A DNA stretch of 64,000 nt from Pseudomonas putida (GCF_001976065.1 NZ_MNAH01000001.1:533066-597065); one strand, 5' to 3'. Numbered from the stretch's first letter, positions 25,820-34,691 are shown. Numbers and translations are program-made. Notes: generated by a model not told the origin, from the letters alone.

Positions 25820-25939
25820 TGGAGGGCTCCTTTTGCGGTTGTTTGATAGAGCCCACGTTCGCATTTGAGGAGGGAGTTGAATAATGCGTTCGGCGGTAGT
25901 GGGTATACGTTTTACTTATCGCGATGGGTTCTGCATGTT

Positions 25940-25974
25940 GTGCATCTGCTTCCTCGAAAATTCGGTAGATGCAC
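25940..25974. promoter_or_regulatory. Inverted repeat in the galB / broken-LysR divergent promoter
   Basis: GTGCATCT (25940-25947) and AGATGCAC (25967-25974) are perfect inverted arms 19 bases apart, with a smaller CGAA-AA-TTCG dyad between them. It lies about 120 bases upstream of galB and at the start of the broken LysR gene. The site probably served that regulator, or now serves the intact LysR at 21444. Symmetry only. Confidence 0.5.
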
Positions 25975-26450
25975 ATGCACAGTCTTGAACTACCGAATCT
26001 CATGCAGATTCGGGCGTTCCTTCGTGTCGTCGAATACACAGTGTTTCCAAGGCATCCGCTGTCCTTTTTCGTGGTCAGCCTGTTGTGACGCAATCCATCC
26101 ATTCTTTAGAGAAACGGCTCGGTATTTCGCTGTTTGAGCGACACGTCGATGGTATGCGTCTGACTGAGTATGGTGAGTGCATCGTGCCTCGGACTAGCAG
26201 GGCAATGGATGCGTTTTTCGCCCACATCGGCATCACTGTACCTAGCCCAGTGATTGAAACGGGCGATTTGGCGATTTTGCGCGGCGTGTTGTTACGTTCA
26301 GACATGCTCGCCGCCAAACAGCTTGCGAGGTTCATAGCTTGCATGGCTTTGACTAGCCTTCAGACATGGCAGCCATTCGTCTGCAAGACGACTCGACCCT
26401 TCTTGACAGCCGAGTCGTCTGGGGAAATACTCGACGCAAAATTCATATAG
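25975..26450 (+). pseudogene. Broken LysR regulator gene
   Basis: The start (ELPNLMQIRAFLRVVEY) is a LysR recognition-domain opening. A frameshift near 26036 moves the HTH into another frame, where SVSKASAVLFRGQPVVTQSI and LEKRLGISLFERHVDGMRLTEYGE continue perfectly. The effector domain is reduced to a scrap (VIETGDLAILRGVLL) and then ends. Intact relatives are about 300 residues; about 130 remain here. Its position divergent from galB suggests it was the original operon regulator. Confidence 0.8.
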
Positions 26451-26460
26451 ATGACTATAT
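26445..26460. promoter_or_regulatory. GntR-type palindrome before the GntR gene
   Basis: ATATAG (26445-26450) and CTATAT (26455-26460) are perfect arms around ATGA, 19 bases before the GntR start. It is well placed for autorepression of the GntR-MFS-amidohydrolase unit. Inferred from symmetry and position. Confidence 0.5.
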
Positions 26461-26479
26461 AACAAGGTGAATAAAGTCC

Positions 26480-27211
26480 ATGAGTTCTCTCCCCAGTGAT
26501 ACTCGCCTGCCGCTCTACCAACGCCTGCGTGACCAATTGGCTGAGCAGATCGCCAACAATCGCTGGCGTCCTGGTGAGGCGATTCCTACCGAGGCTGTGC
26601 TTTCAGCGGAGTACCAGCTGTCTACCGGCACGGTGCGAAAAGCAATTGATGCGTTGGTCAGTGAGGGCATTCTGGAGCGTCAGCAGGGGCGAGGGACTTT
26701 CATTCGCCGACCGCAGTTTCAATCCTCTTTGTTCCGCTTCTTTCGTTTCCAAACTGCTTCCGGTGAGCGCCAGGTACCGGAGAGCCGCATCCTCTCGATC
26801 GAGCCAGTTGCCGCACCCTCGGCCGTAGCGCAAGCGCTAGGATTGCCGGTCGATGCGCCGGTAATTCGTATTGTCCGTGTGCGTCTGCTCGATGTTAAGC
26901 CAGTGCTCGCTGAAGAAATCTGGTTGCCCCGCAACCGCTTTCAGCCGCTTCTGGAGATCGACCTGAGTCGCAAAGGGCCGCTGCTTTATCCGATTTACGA
27001 AGAGGTGTGCGGACAGGTTGTCGCATCGGCCGAAGAAACGCTGACCGCTGAATCAGTGAATGACCTGCATGCTCGATTGCTGCAAGTACCCGTAAACAGT
27101 CCGGTGGTGGTGATTGAGCGTCTGGCCCGGGATTACGCCGGTACGCCACTGGAGTGGCGCCGTTCTCGCGGGCACGCAGAGCACTTCCGCTACAGCGTGG
27201 ATATTCGCTAG
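26480..27211 (+). CDS. GntR family regulator, HutC/UTRA subfamily
   Basis: This 243-residue regulator has an N-terminal GntR winged helix (about 8-76: LYQRLRDQLAEQIANNRWRPGEAIPTEAVLSAEY, then GTVRKAIDALVSEGIL and GRGTFI) and a C-terminal UTRA ligand domain (about 95-240, with AEEIWLPRNRF and PVVVIERLARDYAGTPLEWR). HutC-type proteins are usually repressors released by a pathway metabolite. It heads a plus-strand unit with an aromatic-acid transporter and a lactonase-like enzyme, its likely targets. Confidence 0.92.
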   Translation: MSSLPSDTRLPLYQRLRDQLAEQIANNRWRPGEAIPTEAVLSAEYQLSTGTVRKAIDALVSEGILERQQGRGTFIRRPQFQSSLFRFFRFQTASGERQVPESRILSIEPVAAPSAVAQALGLPVDAPVIRIVRVRLLDVKPVLAEEIWLPRNRFQPLLEIDLSRKGPLLYPIYEEVCGQVVASAEETLTAESVNDLHARLLQVPVNSPVVVIERLARDYAGTPLEWRRSRGHAEHFRYSVDIR

Positions 27212-27344
27212 CGCCTGCCCGTGTAGCGAATTGTTCAGCGACGCCCAGGTCGTCGCTGGTTTCCTGATTGTTTGCCAAAACTGGCCCTGTAGCGGTGCGG
27301 TTCGCTCTCGGCTGCCTTACGTTCTACTTATAAGGATAAGAATC

Positions 27345-28634
27345 ATGTTTAGCTGGTATCGCCAAGTCACTCCTCGGGAGCGCAAAACGTTTTGGGCCTG
27401 CTTCGGCGGATGGTCGCTCGACGCATTGGAAGTACAAATGTTCGGCCTGGCGATTCCAGCGCTGATCGCCGCTTTCGCACTGACCAAGGGCGATGCGGGG
27501 CTGATCAGCGGAGTTACGCTGGTGACATCAGCCATCGGCGGTTGGGTAGGGGGGACATTGTCCGACCGTTACGGCCGTGTGCGCACGCTGCAGTGGATGA
27601 TTTTGTGGTTCTCTTTCTTCACTTTTCTTTCCGCGTTCGTCACCGGATTCCATCAGTTGCTGGTCGTCAAGGCACTGCAAGGCTTCGGTATTGGTGGAGA
27701 ATGGGCCGCCGGCGCAGTACTGATGGCCGAGACCATCAACCCTAAATTTCGTGGCAAGGTGATGGGCACAGTGCAGAGCGCCTGGGCTGTGGGTTGGGGG
27801 CTGGCGGTCGGTGTATTTGCGTTGATTTACTCGTTCGTGCCGCAGGATATGGCCTGGCGTGTGATGTTTATCGTTGGCTTGCTGCCGTCGTTCCTGATTA
27901 TCTGGGTACGGCGCAATGTTGAGGAGCCTGACAGTTTCCAACGTCTGCAAAAAGAAAAAGCCATCCCGCAAAGTTTCTTCAAGTCCCTGGCAGGTATTTT
28001 CCGTCCCGAACTGATCCGCGTGACACTATTCGGTGGCCTGTTGGGCTTGGGCGCGCACGGTGGTTACCACGCGGTGATGACCTGGCTGCCGACGTTCCTC
28101 AAGACTGAGCGTAACCTTTCGGTGTTGAACTCTGGTGGTTACCTGGCGGTGATCATCTTCGCCTTCTGGTGCGGGTGTGTGGTCAGTGGATTTTTGATCG
28201 ACCGCATTGGCCGTCGTAAAAACATCGTGCTGTTTGCGTTGTGCTGTGTCGTCACTGTGCAGTGCTATGTGTTCCTGCCACTGACCAATACCCAGATGCT
28301 GTTCCTGGGATTCCCGCTCGGATTCTTCGCGGCAGGCATTCCAGCCAGCCTCGGGGCATTGTTCAACGAACTGTACCCCGCTGACGTGCGCGGCGCCGGT
28401 GTGGGTTTCTGCTACAACTTTGGCCGGGTGCTCTCCGCGGTCTTCCCATTCCTGGTCGGTCACATGAGCGACTCCATGTCCTTGGGGTCTGCGATCGGTA
28501 TCGACGCAGGAATTGCCTATGGTGTAGCGGTGATCGCGGCGCTTTGTCTACCGGAAACCCGTGGTCGTGCCCTCGAAGCCTCGAATACTTTGGTGCAATC
28601 CACGGTCAACGGTAACGAGAGTGCGCGGGCCTGA
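27345..28634 (+). CDS. MFS transporter, aromatic acid:H+ symporter (AAHS) type
   Basis: This 429-residue, 12-helix major facilitator has the loop 2-3 motif GGWVGGTLSDRYGRVR, the loop 8-9 copy GFLIDRIGRRKN, the acidic first helix WSLDALEVQMFGLAIPAL and GFGIGGEWAAGAVLMAE, typical of PcaK/BenK/GalT-like carriers. ATG at 27345 with AAGGA upstream was chosen; the longer frame overlaps the end of the GntR gene. It probably imports an aromatic or pyrone carboxylate for the downstream amidohydrolase and the gal-like enzymes. The specific substrate is unknown. Confidence 0.9.
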   Translation: MFSWYRQVTPRERKTFWACFGGWSLDALEVQMFGLAIPALIAAFALTKGDAGLISGVTLVTSAIGGWVGGTLSDRYGRVRTLQWMILWFSFFTFLSAFVTGFHQLLVVKALQGFGIGGEWAAGAVLMAETINPKFRGKVMGTVQSAWAVGWGLAVGVFALIYSFVPQDMAWRVMFIVGLLPSFLIIWVRRNVEEPDSFQRLQKEKAIPQSFFKSLAGIFRPELIRVTLFGGLLGLGAHGGYHAVMTWLPTFLKTERNLSVLNSGGYLAVIIFAFWCGCVVSGFLIDRIGRRKNIVLFALCCVVTVQCYVFLPLTNTQMLFLGFPLGFFAAGIPASLGALFNELYPADVRGAGVGFCYNFGRVLSAVFPFLVGHMSDSMSLGSAIGIDAGIAYGVAVIAALCLPETRGRALEASNTLVQSTVNGNESARA

Positions 28635-28650
28635 TGACCCTTACCTTCGA

Positions 28651-29526
28651 ATGATGAAAGCCATGCCTGATACCTGTAATACGCCGATCACCGGCATCGA
28701 TTCCCATGCTCACGTGTTCAATCGTGAGCTGAACCTGGCCGCCGTGCGGCGTTATACCCCTGGCTACGACGCCACGCTCAAGAACTACCTGGCGCATTTG
28801 CGAGCCCATGGTCTGAGTCATGGTGTGTTGGTGCAGCCAAGTTTTCTGGGTACCGACAACAGCTACCTGCTAGACGCGTTGCGCCAGGCGCCGGAGGCGT
28901 TAAGAGGGGTCGTGGTGCTGGATCGTGACATCAGTCGCGATGCATTGAACGACATGGCTCGGATTGGTGTGGTGGGCGTTCGCTTGAACCTTATGGGGAA
29001 AGTCTTGCCTGACTTTCGCGACGCTGCTTGGAAGGACTTCTTTGGCCACATCGCTGAACTGGATTGGCATGTGGAGTTACACCGCCACGTGGAGGATTTA
29101 CCGAAATTGATCCGTCAGCTGATGCCATTTGGCATCAAACTCGTGATCGATCACTTCGGTCGTCCGGATGCCCGTTTGAGTGTTGATCAACCAGGCTTTC
29201 GCGAGATGCTAGAACTGGGGGTAAGCGGGCAGGTATGGATGAAAGTTTCCGGCATCTATCGATTGGAAGGAACGGATCAACAGAACCTGAAATTTGCTCG
29301 GATTGCCTTACCACTACTGTTGCAGGGTTTCGGTGTGCGCCGTTTGGTTTGGGGCAGCGATTGGCCACACACCCAGCATGAAGACAGCATTGGTTTCGGT
29401 ACGGTGGTGGAGCAGTTTCAAGCGCTGGAGTGTTCGACTCAGATTATGCGGTCGTTGCTAGTGGAAGCTCCCGGAGAGTTATTCGGTTTTCATTCCGGCT
29501 GTGAACTGTTGACTCCCGGCGGTTAA
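28651..29526 (+). CDS. Amidohydrolase_2 family hydrolase, LigI-like paralogue
   Basis: This TIM-barrel hydrolase of about 291 residues is related to the LigI-like enzyme at 20465. It has TGIDSHAHVFNRELNL, VLVQPSFLGTDNSYLLDAL, GVVGVRLNLMGK, LVIDHFGRPD and the metal-Asp loop LVWGSDWPHTQ. Possible starts are ATG 28651, 28654 and 28663. It follows the MFS gene by 16 bases and is likely cotranscribed. Two lactonase-like enzymes under different regulators suggest different but related lactones, or one inducible by an early intermediate. Confidence 0.85.
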   Translation: MMKAMPDTCNTPITGIDSHAHVFNRELNLAAVRRYTPGYDATLKNYLAHLRAHGLSHGVLVQPSFLGTDNSYLLDALRQAPEALRGVVVLDRDISRDALNDMARIGVVGVRLNLMGKVLPDFRDAAWKDFFGHIAELDWHVELHRHVEDLPKLIRQLMPFGIKLVIDHFGRPDARLSVDQPGFREMLELGVSGQVWMKVSGIYRLEGTDQQNLKFARIALPLLLQGFGVRRLVWGSDWPHTQHEDSIGFGTVVEQFQALECSTQIMRSLLVEAPGELFGFHSGCELLTPGG

Positions 29527-29531
29527 GGAGA

Positions 29532-29652
29532 GGGCTATTAAAGCCCGAACACCGGCGAATTCGTCGAAAGGGCCCTTTGAGGGGCCCATTTCATTAAGCG
29601 AAATGAAGCGAGTCCACATGAAACCATGCCTAAAGCCCGCAAAAGCGGGCCT
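29532..29652 (+). terminator. Cluster of hairpins at the end of the MFS-amidohydrolase unit
   Basis: Successive stem-loops occur: GGGCT-ATTAA-AGCCC (near 29532-29546), GGGCCC (29570-29575) with GGGCCC (29582-29587), TTCATT/AATGAA around 29590-29606, and GCCCGC-AAAA-GCGGGC (29635-29650). There is no long T tract. The last lies between convergent genes and could act in both directions. Confidence 0.5.
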
Positions 29653-29669
29653 TGGGTTGCAAACCGGAA

Positions 29670-30302
29670 TTACGATTGGCGTGCAGTCAACGCCGAGTAG
29701 CTGTTCATCAAGTTGCGATAGTTTGGAATGCGCTGGGACAAGAGATTACCCAGGCCTTCGATGTCGTTGCGCCAGTCGCGCTGTAGCTCACAGGCCACCG
29801 AGAACCAGTTCATCATTTGCGCACCCGCCTGTGTCATACGGTTCCAGGCTGCCTGTTGCACAGTAGTGTTGAACGTACCGGAAGAGTCGGTTACTACGAA
29901 CACGTCAAAACCCTCTGCCAGTGCCGACAAGGTCGGAAAGGCTACACAGACGTCAGTGACCACACCGGCAATGATCAACTGCTTGCGACCGGTGGCCTTG
30001 ATTGCCTTGACGAAATCTTCGTTATCCCACGCGTTGATTTGGCCTGGGCGGGCGATATAAGGCGCGTCAGGAAACATCTCTTTCAGCTCCGGCACCAATG
30101 GACCATTTGGGCCTTGCTCGAAGCTGGTGGTGAGAATGGTCGGCAGCTCGAAAAACCTGGCTACGTCTGCCAGGGCCAGCACGTTGTTCTTGAACTCGTT
30201 GGGTGAAAAGTCCTGAACCAGAGAAATCAGGCCGGTCTGGTGATCGACCAACAGCACTACTGCGTCGTCTTTGTTCAAGCGGTTGTAGGTAGCGTTGCTC
30301 AT
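29670..30302 (-). CDS. Isochorismatase-like cysteine hydrolase (YcaC-like)
   Basis: This 210-residue alpha/beta hydrolase of the isochorismatase superfamily has the triad pieces DHQTGL (Asp34 region), a lysine in the AIKATGRKQLIIAGVVTD segment and the cysteine in VVTDVCVAFPTLSA. It matches the YcaC subgroup, octameric enzymes of unknown physiological substrate that are common in Pseudomonas. The ATG at 30302 has AAGGACTT upstream. It is transcribed alone, convergent with the GntR unit. No link to the gal-like pathway is visible. Confidence 0.88.
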   Translation of the reverse strand: MSNATYNRLNKDDAVVLLVDHQTGLISLVQDFSPNEFKNNVLALADVARFFELPTILTTSFEQGPNGPLVPELKEMFPDAPYIARPGQINAWDNEDFVKAIKATGRKQLIIAGVVTDVCVAFPTLSALAEGFDVFVVTDSSGTFNTTVQQAAWNRMTQAGAQMMNWFSVACELQRDWRNDIEGLGNLLSQRIPNYRNLMNSYSALTARQS

Positions 30303-30799
30303 GATGAAGTCCTTTTGAAGTGAGTGAATGTTGTCGTTCAACATGGGCTCAGATTAAGGATCTGGAGGGTGGGGAAAAAGCAGGTGAAATGCGTTTAACT
30401 GTCAACTGAGATGAGACAGTTCAGATCATTCTTGAATTGGAGGTGTTTTGAGGGCGATGCCTGACCTGCTTCCTCTTCTTTCTTGGGCGGTATGCAAGAG
30501 GGCGCGCTAAAATTTTGCGCCGTATCGTTGCCGTATCCATTGAGAAAAATGTCATTGCTTTTGAGTGAATGGTTTAGGGGAGCCATTCAAGGGTATAGGG
30601 GAGAGCTTTTATCGTCCGTGCTGGAACTGATCAGAACTTGAAACGCCTTATCGATTAATTTGACTTGTCGTAGCGAACATTAATGCGCTGATACGCAGCA
30701 AGCAGCATCTTGGGAACTTGGTTATCGGTGTGCTTTCTTCAGTCCTCTCAAGCACACATTCGCCGTCTGCACAGCGGCCTTTTCATCCACAGCGCTCGC
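30303..30799. other. Intergenic stretch of about 500 bases
   Basis: It lies between the YcaC-like gene and the anti-sigma gene. I see no gene, no convincing hairpin with a T tract and no repeat. A 63-codon frame on the minus strand (30395-30586) has no recognisable similarity, and its composition looks non-coding. Promoter elements for the YcaC-like gene presumably lie at its left end. Confidence 0.4.
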
Positions 30800-31531
30800 T
30801 CAGATCACTTTAACGGCCCGTCCTATGAACTGAATCGGTCCTGTGGGTTTGCCAGTCGGCGATCCATTGGGGTTTTCCAGCGTCAACTCAAAAAGTTGGT
30901 TGGGTTCCAGCGGTGGCAATCTATCCAGGGGTACAGAAAGCGTTTGTCCAGGTTTGACCAGTCCAAGGGATACCGGACCTTGCCAGCCGTCACCCTTGGT
31001 CCAGAACTCAAGTGCTTTGTCGATTGGGACTTGCGCGACCCCTAATGGTATCAGTTGGATTTCTCTTGGGCTGCTGGCCTGTATCACCCAGCCGGGCGCC
31101 TGATTCTGGGGAGCCACCAGAACGACCAGGTAGGTGGTCGGATTCACCGGCGCTGTTTGTGTCAGCAGCATTGTTCCGAGCAACAACGCTGCGGCCAGAC
31201 CTGTCCCCGCCAGCCCACGCCATAGCGGCAGAAGGTTCCACCATGAGATTCGCTGCGCGGTGGCCGTCACTCGTGGTGCTCGTCGGTCAATGCCGTTCAA
31301 GCTGCGCTCGATACGCCCCCAGAGTAATGCAGTAGGTGTTTGCGGTTCAGCCAGTTCGGTCAACGCAAGCAAACGTTGTTCCCACGCATCCACAACCGCT
31401 CGCAAATCGGCGTCATGAGCGAGACGCTTTTGTACTTCGCTACGACGCTCTGCCGACAACGTGCCTAACACATACTCACTCGCCAGCTCTTCAATGTTGT
31501 CGGGGCTTTCATCCTGTGGGCTCATGGTCAT
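30800..31531 (-). CDS. Anti-sigma factor (RskA/anti-sigma-K type)
   Basis: This 243-residue single-pass membrane protein has an N-terminal cytoplasmic ZAS-like segment (NIEELASEYVLGTLSAERRSEV, residues 8-30), one transmembrane helix near 100-120 (GLAGTGLAAALLLGTMLL) and a periplasmic RskA domain (YLVVLVAPQNQAPGWVI, then ALEFWTKGDGWQGPVSLGLV). It overlaps the sigma gene by four bases (ATGA), so it is made with its partner, which it would hold inactive at the membrane. The neighbouring DUF3455 gene suggests an envelope or oxidative stress regulon. Confidence 0.88.
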   Translation of the reverse strand: MTMSPQDESPDNIEELASEYVLGTLSAERRSEVQKRLAHDADLRAVVDAWEQRLLALTELAEPQTPTALLWGRIERSLNGIDRRAPRVTATAQRISWWNLLPLWRGLAGTGLAAALLLGTMLLTQTAPVNPTTYLVVLVAPQNQAPGWVIQASSPREIQLIPLGVAQVPIDKALEFWTKGDGWQGPVSLGLVKPGQTLSVPLDRLPPLEPNQLFELTLENPNGSPTGKPTGPIQFIGRAVKVI

Positions 31532-32094
31532 CTCATGCACTCGCGCAATGCCACCAGACTGCGTTTGATCCAGGCTTTGACGGTCCCCAGCGGTGCGCCC
31601 AGTTTCTGTGAAATTTCTGAGTGCGAATAGCCGTCGACATACGCATGAAGGATGCAGTTGCGACGTGCCGGCTCCAGTTGCTCGAGGCACACATAAATAC
31701 GCCCTGAACGGGCTCGATAATCGAAGGCATCCACATCCTCCAGCGATGCCTCCATGGACGCTGAATCTTGCAGTGCTGTTTCCCGTTGCTCACTGACTTG
31801 TACCTCCCTGGCGCTATCACGCATGAAGTTGAGCGCCATATGCCGCGTTACGCAGAAAATCCAACCACGGGCAGAGCCTCTCGCCGGATCGAAACTGGCG
31901 GCACGGGTCCAAATCTTGATAAAGACATCGTGCACGATGTCTTCGGCCAGGGCGTTATCACGAGCGATGCGCTTGGCAACACCCAAAAGACGAGCACTTT
32001 CCTGCTCATACAAGTCCCGCAGTGCCTGCTGCTCGCCTCGGGCGCAAGCAATCAGGCAGGCTTCATAGTCAAAAAAGGGCTCAGGCAAGGACAA
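31528..32094 (-). CDS. ECF sigma factor (SigK-like)
   Basis: This sigma-70 family protein of about 188 residues has region 2 (ARGEQQALRDLYEQESARLLGVAKRI, IVHDVFIKIW, WIFCVTRHMALNFMRD) and region 4 (YVCLEQLEPARRNCILHAYVDGYSHSEISQKLGAPLGTVKAWIKR). The apparent start is a TTG at 32094 without a clear ribosome site; no better ATG is in frame, so the start is uncertain. It is coupled to the anti-sigma gene. Likely targets include its own operon and perhaps the DUF3455 gene upstream. Confidence 0.88.
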   Translation of the reverse strand: MSLPEPFFDYEACLIACARGEQQALRDLYEQESARLLGVAKRIARDNALAEDIVHDVFIKIWTRAASFDPARGSARGWIFCVTRHMALNFMRDSAREVQVSEQRETALQDSASMEASLEDVDAFDYRARSGRIYVCLEQLEPARRNCILHAYVDGYSHSEISQKLGAPLGTVKAWIKRSLVALRECMR

Positions 32095-32123
32095 GGTTTT
32101 CAGCCATCAGCAGGTGGTAAATA

Positions 32124-32143
32124 CCCCAGCCACAGGGCTGGGG
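32124..32143 (-). terminator. Hairpin downstream of the DUF3455 gene
   Basis: CCCCAGCC (32124-32131) and GGCTGGGG (32136-32143) form an eight-base stem with a four-base loop, between the DUF3455 stop and the sigma start. Only a short T run follows on the minus strand, so it may be an attenuator that lets some transcription through. Confidence 0.4.
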
Positions 32144-32200
32144 TTGCATCGAAACAGAGTAGACGACTTGTGCGCCGACAACCTGGTCTGGATCGTTGGC

Positions 32201-32743
32201 TTAATTGGCTGCCCAAAAAATATAGTCAGCCTGATATTTCACTACCTCCCGTTTGCCTCTGTTTGCGGCGGAGCATTCGGTCATGGGCGCTACGCCTCCC
32301 TTAATGGCCACCCGCTGGATGTAACTGACACCGTTCATCGCGCCTTTACCTTCAGCAGGGTTGGCCTTGACCAATTGATAAGGGAGGTCGCCGGTACCCA
32401 AGGGGGCCACTGCCAGTTGTGTCCCTGTGATTTTAGAGCCGTCCTTAGCTTGCCAGGTAGCAGGCGGTCCGAAGTAAGTGCCAACCTGTATGCCGTTGCG
32501 ATCATTGAGTACCGCTTTGGGGCCGACGAAAGTCCACTCAGTCTGGCCAATGGCGTTAGCCTTGTCGCGACACTCATACGTGATTTCGCCCGTCCCCACG
32601 GTCTCCAGCGCGATCTTATGACCGTCCGGGACCCTGATGGTGTCGGGCAGGTCTGTTTGCGCATAGGCAGCTGGCACAGTGACCAACAGGCAGGTAGCTG
32701 CAAGCGTAGTACTAACAGTGCACAGGAATCGTTTCGCGTTCAT
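32201..32743 (-). CDS. DUF3455 domain-containing exported protein
   Basis: This 180-residue protein has a Sec signal peptide (hydrophobic core LAATCLLVTVPAAYA, cleavage near residue 28) and a DUF3455 body (KIALETVGTGEITYECRDK, YFGPPATWQAKDGSKITG, MNGVSYIQRVAIKGGVAP). The function of the family is unknown. Two conserved cysteines (ECRDK and TECSAA) could form a disulfide in the periplasm. It precedes the ECF sigma/anti-sigma pair in the same direction, a repeated neighbourhood for such pairs, so it is probably part of that stress response. Confidence 0.85.
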   Translation of the reverse strand: MNAKRFLCTVSTTLAATCLLVTVPAAYAQTDLPDTIRVPDGHKIALETVGTGEITYECRDKANAIGQTEWTFVGPKAVLNDRNGIQVGTYFGPPATWQAKDGSKITGTQLAVAPLGTGDLPYQLVKANPAEGKGAMNGVSYIQRVAIKGGVAPMTECSAANRGKREVVKYQADYIFWAAN

Positions 32744-32916
32744 GCAAGTCTCTCCAGAAAGTGGTCAGTTCAGCAGCTATGGCTACTACCTTTACTACCC
32801 GCGGGAGGATTATCTGGATGCACCTGATTGAAAAAATATCTGTGGAGAAAAAGTCGTAGCGTAGACCTGCCAATTTGAACGACGGACAGGCGCAGTGTGG
32901 AATGGCGGCTTCTGGC

Positions 32917-34563
32917 CCAGAGTGTGTAAAAACGCCCGGACAAACCCTTGCTATGATTTCTGAGAATTTCATCGCAAGGGAACCCATGAAACGGTTTATC
33001 CAGGGTGAACACCGAGGTCAAAACACCTTACTTCCCGAAAGCCTCGACGACTATGTCAGCGATACCCATCCGGTACGCATGGTTGACGTTTTCGTCGATG
33101 AACTCAACCTGGCCAAGCTGGGTTTTGATGGCGTCATTCCAGCCGAAACCTGCATACCACCCTGCGATCCTGCTGAAGATCTATATCTACGGTTACCTCA
33201 ACCGCATTCAGTCGAGCCGACGCCTTGAGCGAGAAGCCCAGCGCAACGTCGAGCTGATGTGGTTAACCGGGCGTTTGATGCCCGACTTCAAAACCATCGC
33301 CAACTTCCGAAAAGACAACAGCAAAGGCATTCGTGGGGTCTGCCGCCAGTTCGTTGTCCTGTGCCAGCAGTTGGGGCTTTTCGAGGAAAACCTGATCGCC
33401 ATCGACGGCAGTAAATTCAAGGCGGTGAACAATCGTGACCGCAACTTCACCAGCGCCAAACTAAAACGGCGAATGGAAGAAATTGAGTCGAGCATCAACC
33501 GTTACCTGACTGCGCTTGATGCGGCTGATCGGAAGGTTCCAACTGCCTCCGTGCTAGATGCCACGCGTCTGGAAGAGAAAATCGCGAAACTTGAAACTCA
33601 AATGAAAGAGCTTCTGGTGATCGAGGTTCAGCTCAACGAGTCGCCTGACAAACAGGTCTCACTGACCGATCCTGACGCCCGTTCGATGAAGACACGCGGC
33701 AACGGAATCGTCGGCTACAACGTGCAAACAGCGGTCGATACCCAGCACCATTTGATCGTGGTTCACGAGGTCACCAACGCTGGTTCTGACCGAGACCAAC
33801 TCAGCTCGATGGCGAAGCAGGCTCGGGAAGCGATGGCCTCAGAAACGCTATCGGTACTGGCTGATCGAGGCTACTTCAAGGGCGAGGAAATCCTTGCCTG
33901 TCACGACGCAAACATCACCGCCTATGTACCAAAGCCAATGACCTCCAATGCCAAGGCGGAAGGACGATTCAATAAAGATGCCTTCGTTTATGACCCGACG
34001 AAAAACGAATATGTCTGTCCGGCGGGAGAAGCGCTGATCTGGCGCTTCTCAAGCGTCGAAAAAGGCATGAATATGCACTGCTACTGGAGTTCACGTTGCC
34101 AGAGTTGCGCGCTAAAACCCCAGTGCACACCGAGTACGGATCGGCGAGTCCGTCGCTGGGAACACGAGGCCGTGCTGGAGGAAATGCAGCGTCGAATGAA
34201 TCATGCACCTGACATGATGCGAGTTCGAAAAAGGACTGTTGAGCATCCCTTCGGGACGCTCAAACAATGGATGGGCTCGACGCACTTCCTGACTCGTAAG
34301 TTGGTCGGAGTCAGCGCGGAGATGAGCCTCAACGTGCTCGCCTACAATATGAAACGAGTCATGAAAATCATCGGTACAGAAGGCTTATTGAAAGCGATGG
34401 CGACGTAAAAGCCCCAGCATGCTGCTCCAAGAGGCGCTAAAGCGCTTAATAAACGCTTTGCAGCGCTACCGGTGCTAATCATGGCAAATGTTTAGGTAAT
34501 CGCCTCGCCCAAGAGCGCTGGGCTTAGGCGTCCCTGATACGAAAGTGTTTTTACACACTCTGG
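32917..34563 (+). mobile_element. IS1182-family insertion sequence (inactive copy)
   Basis: Perfect 17-base terminal inverted repeats CCAGAGTGTGTAAAAAC (32917-32933) and its complement (34547-34563) enclose one transposase gene. The total is about 1647 bases. I could not identify a clear target duplication. It separates the sigma/DUF3455 genes from the arsenic block. It differs from the IS at 45496 in both ends and transposase. Confidence 0.82.
32986..34408 (+). pseudogene. IS1182-family transposase with frameshift
   Basis: The gene starts at ATG 32986 (AAGGG upstream), reading MKRFIQGEHRGQNTLLPESL. Near 33150-33165 the frame changes: the first frame reaches GVIPAET and the second resumes at PAYHPAILLKIYIYGYLNR, with the codons that normally join them missing, so a small deletion is likely. 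The rest is a full DUF772/DDE transposase (MWLTGRLMPDFKTIANFRKDN, IDGSKFKAVN, VLADRGYFKGEEI, RRTVEHPFGTLK-like end). Unless ribosomal frameshifting occurs, it is inactive. Confidence 0.85.
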
Positions 34564-34661
34564 ACCCAAAGCTGACGTTCGAATTCATCATTCTGGAGCT
34601 TGCAGGCATTGATCAGGCGCTATTGATATCTGTTGTTGACGCTCATTCGGGCAATTGACGC

Positions 34662-34677
34662 GTGCATGGATATGCAC
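34662..34677. promoter_or_regulatory. ArsR-type palindromic operator
   Basis: GTGCAT (34662-34667), GGAT, ATGCAC (34672-34677) is a perfect dyad ending 14 bases before the ArsR start. A looser copy, ATGCAT-GAGT-GCGCAC at 35063-35078, precedes the flavin monooxygenase gene. Both fit autorepression by the encoded ArsR protein; unproven. Confidence 0.5.
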
Positions 34678-34691
34678 ATATAGTCCTCCGC

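Noticed and set aside
30395..30586. A 63-codon open frame on the minus strand in a gene-poor gap
   Set aside because: It has no similarity that I recognise, no good ribosome site and an unlikely composition.
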